Assembly: GCA_021399435.1 (NCBI GenBank)
Contig: JAJTUP010000080.1
Location: 62,001 to 126,000 of the forward strand
Origin: Diaporthe sp. PMI_573
Taxonomy: Eukaryota; Ascomycota; Sordariomycetes; Diaporthales; Diaporthaceae
Direction: 5' to 3'
DNA length: 64,000 nt
Below the pieces are notes generated by a model that did no database searches, was not told the DNA's origin, and worked only from the letters and a program-made list of their open reading frames with translations. The position numbers and the translations under genes were made by a program. Shown piece after piece: positions 57,408 to 64,000 of this stretch (positions are counted from its first letter, which is position 1; every line of letters starts with the position of its first letter).

Positions 57408-59205
57408 GTTGACAAGTTGTGACGGAGCAAGCAAGATGGACTCGACTGTTGGTAGATTGTAGGTGGCCAGGCGAGTAGGATTGTTGAAGCAAGAGAATGG
57501 TCAAGTGAACCCGCAAAAAGAAACTCAAAGCCTTCAGTCTGAATCGGAAAGATGAGCAAGGGAAAGACAACTAGTATCGCATTTTTCGTTGCAGTAAGCA
57601 ATACTACTTGAAACCGCGAATGGGTGAATAATTAGGGAAGTGTGAGCTTGCGGCGAGTACAAAACTTATGTAACAAGCCAGAGGGTAGTAAAATGACAAT
57701 GTTGTTATTACAAAAGGCTGATGGAAACTAATGCTGACAGCATTTGGCGATGTGTTCGGCCAATGCTGCCCTGCACTTGCATCCGAAACACCGAAACACC
57801 GAGATTTATTGTACGGTGGCCGCATGACCCGATCTCCCGGGTCTCCTTCCAACGCCAAGAGCTGCGACTGTCCGAAATTTCTACTCGATCCCATCTCGTT
57901 CAGTCTCGTCGTACCTCGTTTAGCTCGTTCCCGACATGCCTTAGACCATGGCTCACCGTTTGGAAGCGCAGTCCGACAACTCGCTCCTCGTCGCATGGAT
58001 ATACAAACATTAAACAACTCTAATGCTGGCAAAGATATGTTGTTCCAAGAGTGTTAACTCTTTTGCTGAGTTATGTAGTTGTAGTTCTTTTTGATTATGT
58101 CCATGCTTGCCACGTCCATCGTCAAGTAAACAAGTAGGAGGACGCGTAAACAATTCCGATGGTGTTTAGCCCATTTTTGACACAGCCCCAAATAATATGG
58201 AATGCATGGCTAAATTCTTCGCATGTCCGGGACGCGAGGGAGGATCCAAGGTTATCCATTCCTCCCGCACCTGCGGGCCAGCGTGCACATCCGCTTTCGA
58301 AACTGCTCACGCATGTATGTGAATGCGAAGGGAGCTGCTAACTAGACATCAATGTGCTTGTGTCCGTCCTTGTAGTTCACCATGTCTGACGCGTAATATA
58401 CTGAACCTGCCGCTAACTCGGGCACTAACAGCCAGATAGTGTTGGTAGAATTAGTAGTATTATTGACGAAAACCTCAACCGTATGAGTCAAGTCCCTGGA
58501 AATCCCGGTCTCGCGAGACACCAGAAGCCAGCGATCGACAGACTCTGTACAAAGTGCCAGTCCCACGAGCCTTCCTTTGTGTTCGGGCCAGGGACCACTC
58601 ACCAACTACCTTTCTGGGCAGCACAGCCTGGCCTCTCGGAGTAACGACACGCCCGGCAAGCAAAAAGCACAAGTAGGACAAGAACAATACGATCGAGGGT
58701 CTGTCCTCTTCTTTTTTTTTTTTTTTTGTGCACTCGACGCATGCCATTGATTTTCTACACAAGATCGCCAACGCCAAATCCGAAGGCCGCAACAGCACGG
58801 AGATAGAAGAGCTATTGGATTTGAATGCCATTGTCGACGTTGTCAAACTCTGGTGACAGTTGAAACAATCCCCTTTTACTCTTGCAAATCCAATTATAAC
58901 ACGACGCACACCAACTGTAATGCCACCCATCCAGGTGGTGGTTGCCGCAGTCCGAAAAGCTCAATGTCGTCCCTCTCACCCCTGTTCTACGTTACCCTGC
59001 AATGCTTTTTGTGATCGAGTGGACCTAGTACCTGGCAGGAAACCCAGAGCAGAACGATCTAACTCAAAGCGTTCTGTATCTATCCGGTATGTGCATGACG
59101 ATTCATCTTTCCCAGGATTACTCGGACGTGGAACTCATGATTGCCAACCTTGCTTGATATTGTGAATAGAAAAACCGAAAGTTTCATCATATCATGTTGA
59201 AAACC
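57408..59205. other. Intergenic region with 16-T run
   Basis: Promoter of the ABC transporter and 3' flank of the sterol reductase. A T run lies at 58712-58727. Short frames only; no gene supported. Confidence 0.5.
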
Positions 59206-60907
59206 TCAGACAGAGAAGGGCCGAAATCTCGCCAGTCCCTAGATGACGTGCTGTGCTCGAGTTAGTCACCGATTCCACCATGTTTTGCGCTTCCGTAGAA
59301 CTTACGGGGATGAAAAGATAGGGAACTTCGCGCTCGTATTGGGCCCAAGCCTCGCCGTACTTCTCACGGCAGCGGCGGGCGTCACGGATCGCACGGTGAA
59401 CGGCCATGATAGTGAAAAAGACCGAGTAGAACCAGGGGAAGGGGCTTTGGAAGCCCGTGATCAGGCCCCAGGATAGGGCGAAAAAGATGTCGCAAGAATA
59501 GTGAATCTTGCGGGCGTGGCCGAGCCAGCCATCAACCATAATTACGTCCCCTCTCGAGGACGTGATAGTCTTGGGGTTCTTGACTGTCTGCCACGGCAGC
59601 TGGGGGAAGGTCTTGCGATTGAGAAGCTGGTTGCGCTCCTGGGCGCGGAAGCCGTTCTTCTGACTATTTGTCGTATCCCAGACCCAATATACGAAGAGGT
59701 ACAGGATATAGAAGGCTGCGAGTGCAACGGGGTTCCACTTGTACTCGGATGGATGATGGTTAGCCAGGAAAAGAGCACAGTGACAGTACGACATAGGGAC
59801 ACCAGCAAGGTTCCAGAAGATTAGCATAAAGCCCCATTTCTCGTAATAGATATCCCTAGAGCGGTGTTAGATAAAAGAAAAAGCAGGGAGTAGAATTTCA
59901 GAAGATTCCTACCAACTCGAGATAATAAGCTGTTCGCCCTTGGCACACGCGTTTGCGTAGAGGTAGTGCGCAATGACCAAGAAGAGTGCCTCAGCTGAGA
60001 CATATCCGTACCTCTCGTACTGACGCGCTGCGGTAGCACAGCTTAGACTGAAGAGAATAAACCATGGGATGCGGACCATAAAGAACATCTTGAAGTCTAG
60101 GATGCCAAACATGCGAGGGTTTAGCTCGGCGCCAAGGAAGAAATCGTAGAGAGGATACCCCGTCATACGATGCTGGGCGCCTCTCCAGAGAGCGGAGAAG
60201 TATGCAACAGAGGCCACGAGGAAGCCGCTGAGGATACCCACGGACATCAGAGGGCCAAACTCATCAATCAAGGTGTAGAGCGGGAAGAGCCCACTGAAGT
60301 GGAGGGCAGCCAGGACGACAATTGTCAAGTAGAAGCTAGCATAGCAGTTGCAAAAGTACTTCAACTGCTTTCCGTTCTCGTGAGGTAGAGGCTTCCCCCA
60401 GGCCCAAACGCCCGGCAGGGTACAGTAGCAGATAGCCTCGAAGATAAAGAAAGTCCAGTAGATACGCCAAGCGCGGATTGAAGGGTAAGCGCCGGTGTAG
60501 ACGAGCTCTACCAAATGTCTGCCAAACTCGCTCCAGCTTTGGCCGTCTTCGGGCAGAGGCAGCTTTCCGGCATAGTAAGTGGCGCCGATCCACATGTACC
60601 ACATAAGCAGGGGAAACCCTATCATAAGGGATGACGTGCCGAGGCTACCACCGAATTCGAACTCCTTTGAGGTGCTGACTTTGGGGTCAGTCCCGATCTC
60701 CCAGCCATCGATGCGCTCGCCCTTTCGGTAGATGCGGCTGGTGGGCGTCTTAGACTCGAAGACATTCGCAGCAGACGCGGCCTGCGGTGACTTGCGCCGG
60801 GCGGGAACTCGAGTAGTTGTCTTCCTGATCAAGCAATAGGTTAGCAGAGATTGTAAGACGATTGGGATGTGATCTCACCCAGTGGAAGGCTGAGCGAGGG
60901 CCGCCAT
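59206..60907 (-). CDS. erg4: Delta(24(24(1)))-sterol reductase (ERG4-type)
   Basis: Last step of ergosterol synthesis: NADPH-dependent reduction of the C-24(28) double bond, in the ER membrane. Four exons: 60907-60879, 60824-59913, 59855-59306, 59238-59206 (507 aa). The first exon is only 29 nt ([10 protein letters not shown]) and the last only 33 nt. The short introns have clear branch sites (CTGCTAACC and GTGACTAACTC). About eight hydrophobic segments are present. Family landmarks include [77 protein letters not shown] and the closing EVPYLFIP. These place it in ERG4 rather than ERG24. The C-terminus after PYLFIP ([10 protein letters not shown]) differs from the short YV-type ending I expect, which may mark a paralogue. 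The basic N-terminus is longer than needed for catalysis. Confidence 0.93.
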
Positions 60908-62059
60908 AGTTCCGGCGCACTGAGACCGTCGTGTGTTGATACTGCAAGAAGCCAATTGCTCGGATAACACGGACAAAGGGGAGAGATCTCTGTGCTGCGT
61001 GACAAGTGGGAAGTCCAAAATCCCTAGAGGCGCGGCTACACAGCCTCCGGGTAAAAGAAGAGCCAGGTCCTGTTCAAAAAGTAATGCTGCTCTGATTGAC
61101 GGCGCCGAGATCACTTCAACTCGCACTCTCGGGCCTCCGAACCTCTGGGAATAGCCCGTGGAGCGCACAAGAACTGGGCACGGAGCTGCGGGAGTCTCGG
61201 CCCCCGATGATCTGCCCCTTGATCAAGGTGGGAAGCGTTGCCGTGCGCGTACTGTTGGATCTCGAGACTTGTAATCTGTATGCCTCCTCCCGATGCCCAA
61301 TCCGCCCCTTCCGTATCCACAGCTGCGAGTAGAATGGACCCAGTAGTCCTTACACCGACGTGAAATGAAGTGTGGAAACTTTTATACAGACCTCAGGTGG
61401 AAGTTTCCAATATCATGTTGTTTATATTGCGCAGTAGTGCTGACCGAAAGGTATGCGTTTATTAAATTTCAACTATTTTAGTAATCCAGATCAGGGCTTT
61501 TCGACTTGATATGTCTCAATGACTTTATCTAGAACTTTTATATTATCAGTCTGAATATTCATGAGAAGGGAGTTTAGTGTTTTCCAACACTAGATCGAAC
61601 AATATTATTAACTATAGCCTCTCTCACCATATGATAGTTACAGCGATAACAGATCTGCTGTAGTCGTTAACATAGTTACATTCTTTTCCTTTAAAGATTG
61701 CAAAAATAATTGCCCCGCTAGACAACTTCACAAGACAACACTGCGTGGATTTTCGAGTCTCCAGATTTTCTGAAAACAATGTGTCGCTTAACTGCTATAG
61801 TATTTTATATCATTATCTATCTCTACCTCTGTAACTTAATCTACATAGCCTATAAACTTAGTACGGTATAGTCTGGAATTATAAGATGACTCGGTTTATA
61901 TATTACGAGTATTTAGGTAAAGGGTTTAGAGCGTGCTGACTTAACTAGCAAGCTGTATAGGAGATGTGTAGTCTAAATATTACTGCTAGAATTAATTCTC
62001 CTTTTCCTAATATCTGTGTAATCTATTATATAGTAGCATATAATACTTTTTTGAAAAAA
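60908..62059. other. Intergenic region grading into AT-rich DNA
   Basis: Promoter side of the sterol reductase gene. From about 61430 it becomes AT-rich, like the edge of an old repeat. No gene recognised. Confidence 0.45.
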
Positions 62060-62400
62060 TGAATTAGGGATAACAGGATAAAGCGAGAGTTGTTGCCGTT
62101 CTTATTGACAAATTAACCTTAGACTTAACACGGACTCTGTCAATATCCATCTTGGTAGACCTGCAGCTTTTTGGCTTCGATGTATCAAAGGAACCTAATG
62201 TTGAGGGAGGAGGTTGCTTCGCCTAGATCCTTAATCCCGTATTTTCTGTGTACTCCTGTTGTGAATTTGTTAACTTGTCGACGGTATTTGCGTTGTGTAG
62301 CTGTATTCAGAACAATTAACCTGACTTTGGCCTCGAAGTTATTAGTTGGTTGTATTACGACAAAAGATTTGGTTGGCTTGATTGATGTGAATTGCAATCA
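62060..62400 (-). pseudogene. Ty1/copia reverse-transcriptase relic
   Basis: The minus-strand frame 62397-62185 contains VNKFTTGVHRKYGIKDLGEAT followed by LNIRF. This matches the Ty1/copia RVT_2 pattern 'F...L...Y.IKDLGE...FLGI'. After one stop the same frame continues with a KLQVYQDGYIDRV block, the usual 'L.Q..YI.K.L' continuation. No LTRs found. Confidence 0.7.
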
Positions 62401-63026
62401 ATATTTCGTTGCTTGGTTGATAAAATCATGAGCCCCCACATCAACTACGGGTATCCTTAGCCTATATAATGGTGAGGTTGGCCAAAGTTGTCGGAACTTT
62501 TGCAAGGCACTGTGCTTTTTCGGGAATACCACAATGCGGGTTCCGGCTGGACGACGCCCAGTCCACCTCAGACATGCTGCGGCAACCAAAACATTACATG
62601 ATCGTCGTTCCGTCGTTGTGCCTGTCCGACTCCAACCAGCCCCTCCAGCAGCTTCGGCACGCTTAATGCGCCGCAAGCTCCGAAGATCCATTGAACAGCG
62701 CACTCCCTCCAGGGCTTGCTCGGGTCTGTTCGCACATCCTCGGCTCCGTCATCCGTCGGCGTTGCGGAAGCAGTGCGGCAGGACCAATAAGCTCGGGGTG
62801 TATCATGGAACACCGAATACGCGTATCCGAGGCTCAATACGAGGCTCAATACGAGTACGTGAAGCTCCTCGGTGGCAAGTGGGAGCGGAGTGACCGCGGG
62901 GTCGGTGCCCCAAGTAAGGAGCACGTGTTGTATCAGGTTTAAATAAGAGATCCTAGGATCCAGACATGTTGATTCAGTTTCTTCATATGTCCAAGGACAT
63001 CACTACTCTCCGCAAGGTCGCCCAGA
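62401..63026. other. Upstream region of the P450 gene
   Basis: Holds short frames and a small direct repeat (GAGGCTCAATAC twice near 62829-62853). Probably promoter DNA; no gene supported. Confidence 0.4.
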
Positions 63027-64000
63027 ATGTCGATGCCGGATCTTTCTGACCAGAACGCCACAGCTGGCGCTGCGATAAACAGCAGCCTGCTGGTCGGTGT
63101 GGTCAACCGATGGCCCATGCACGCAATCGCGCTCCTCACCTGCGTCGCCGCCTTTCTGGTGCAGGCTGCGTTCAAGAGTGACGGCTGGGCGGGCATCCCC
63201 ATGGTCGGTACAGAATATGGAGGGCCAGCCGCTCGGAGGAACAAGTTCATGCAGGGGGAGTCCAAAAGCCTCTACCTGAACGGGTACAGGAAGGTAGGTG
63301 TGAGCTGACGAGCTGCCTCTTGGGTACAAGACTGACTGGTTCTGCGTGCAGTTCAAGGAGACGCCCTTTCAAATTACCACAGCAAACAGTAAGCTCCATC
63401 GCCATGTGACGTACCTTTGAGCTCTGAAGCTGAGCCGATACAGAAAAACCGAACATCGTTATCCCACCCAAGTTCATGAGTGAACTCAAGAAGCTCCCGG
63501 ACGACGTTCTGAGCTTTGGTAAAGCTATTGAGGATGTTAGTCGACATCCCAAGCATGCTTGATGGTGAAATCTCACGACTAACAAATGGCAACAGTCCCT
63601 TCACACCTATTATACCGGGATGGGTTCCAATATCGAACTGCTGCCCCATACTGTCAAGACTGCGCTAACACCCGCTCTTGGTACGTGTCCAGAAGCTCAC
63701 CTCTGAAACCCTGAAGTAGCCGCTTACACACGCATCTGCACAGGCCGACTCAATCCCATTGTCGCGGACGAAGTTGCCGATGCCCTCCGCTCAGAGCTTC
63801 CTCAGTCGGGCAGCTGGGCAGCAGTGAAGATCATGGAAAAGATCATGCGCGTTGTTGCCATAGCCTCCGGTCGCGTCTTTGTCGGCCCCGAGCTCTGCCG
63901 CAACGAAGACTATCTTGGCGTCTCTGTCAACTACACTCTCGACTTATTAGAGGCAGTCAACGCTGTTTCAGGAATCTATCCGTGGTTCCGTTTCTTCCTC
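63027..64000 (+). CDS. Cytochrome P450, N-terminal part (cut by window end)
   Basis: First five exons: 63027-63293, 63352-63388, 63444-63535, 63596-63680, 63744-64000 and beyond (about 246 aa visible). The N-terminal membrane anchor is WPMHAIALLTCVAAFLVQAA. Then come GYRK/FKETPFQITTAN, PNIVIPPKFMSELKKLPDDVLSF (split over residues), a YTGMGSN segment, LNPIVADEVADAL and ASGRVFVGPELCRNEDYL. These blocks are typical of the fungal P450 group that includes gibberellin- and indole-terpene-type hydroxylases (CYP503/CYP68-like). Exon 3 ends at a GTTAGT donor, which is unusual but gives the right phase. I-helix, ExxR and haem-Cys regions lie outside the window. The substrate is unknown. Confidence 0.85.

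Noticed and set aside
62065..62082. Sequence nearly identical to the I-SceI homing-endonuclease site / mitochondrial LSU rRNA motif (TAGGGATAACAGG)
   Set aside because: It falls inside the copia reverse-transcriptase relic read on the minus strand, differs from the I-SceI site at two positions, and its neighbours do not continue as rRNA.

Overview
The window reads as nuclear DNA of a filamentous ascomycete (Pezizomycotina, probably a Sordariomycete). Genes have several short introns (about 54-140 nt) with GT..AG ends and CTAAC-type branch sites. The families present (UstYa-like, PDR-type ABC transporter, NoxC-like oxidase, HET-like and NLR fragments) are typical of that group. A large AT-rich repeat block has coding remnants broken almost only by C-to-T / G-to-A type changes, as expected of repeat-induced point mutation (RIP). 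All splice models below were derived by hand from the sequence.

Region 1 (1-19.8 kb) is gene-bearing: the 3' part of the SWR1 chromatin-remodelling ATPase; a BSC6-like MFS transporter; a secreted copper amine oxidase with five exons; a UstYa-family (DUF3328) membrane protein; and a kinase-fold protein. Non-coding oddities here are an 18-bp tandem repeat beside the UstYa gene, a 53-bp tandem duplication, and a GC-rich hairpin cluster.

Region 2 (about 20.2-30.0 kb) is a nested, RIP-mutated repeat block. A Gypsy-type chromovirus (20995-29045, coding on the minus strand, 476-bp LTRs, target duplication ATAGG) sits inside one copy of an unclassified ~530-bp repeat ('Repeat A'). That copy is itself flanked by ATAGG duplications. 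A second Repeat A copy lies inside the retroelement's integrase, flanked by TATAC duplications, and a third lies just downstream. The retroelement also carries an antisense ORF with a zinc-finger-like cysteine pattern; all of its internal stops are one C-to-T change away from a sense codon.

Region 3 (30-49.4 kb) is a gene graveyard with a few intact genes: a CorA-like channel protein, a large HET-like membrane protein, and a small secreted cysteine-rich protein. Around them lie relics of a Tc1/mariner transposase, LINEs, an FAD-linked oxidase, a thioester-reductase domain of an NRPS-like enzyme, and the N-terminal hydrolase domain of an NLR-type protein.

Region 4 (49.4-64 kb) is gene-bearing again: an EF-hand NADPH oxidase (NoxC-like), a full-length PDR-type ABC transporter, an ERG4-type sterol C-24(28) reductase, a Ty1/copia relic, and the 5' part of a cytochrome P450 that runs off the end of the window. 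The transporter, sterol reductase and P450 lie within 12 kb. That could be a sterol-related resistance or metabolite neighbourhood, but the window ends before this can be judged.
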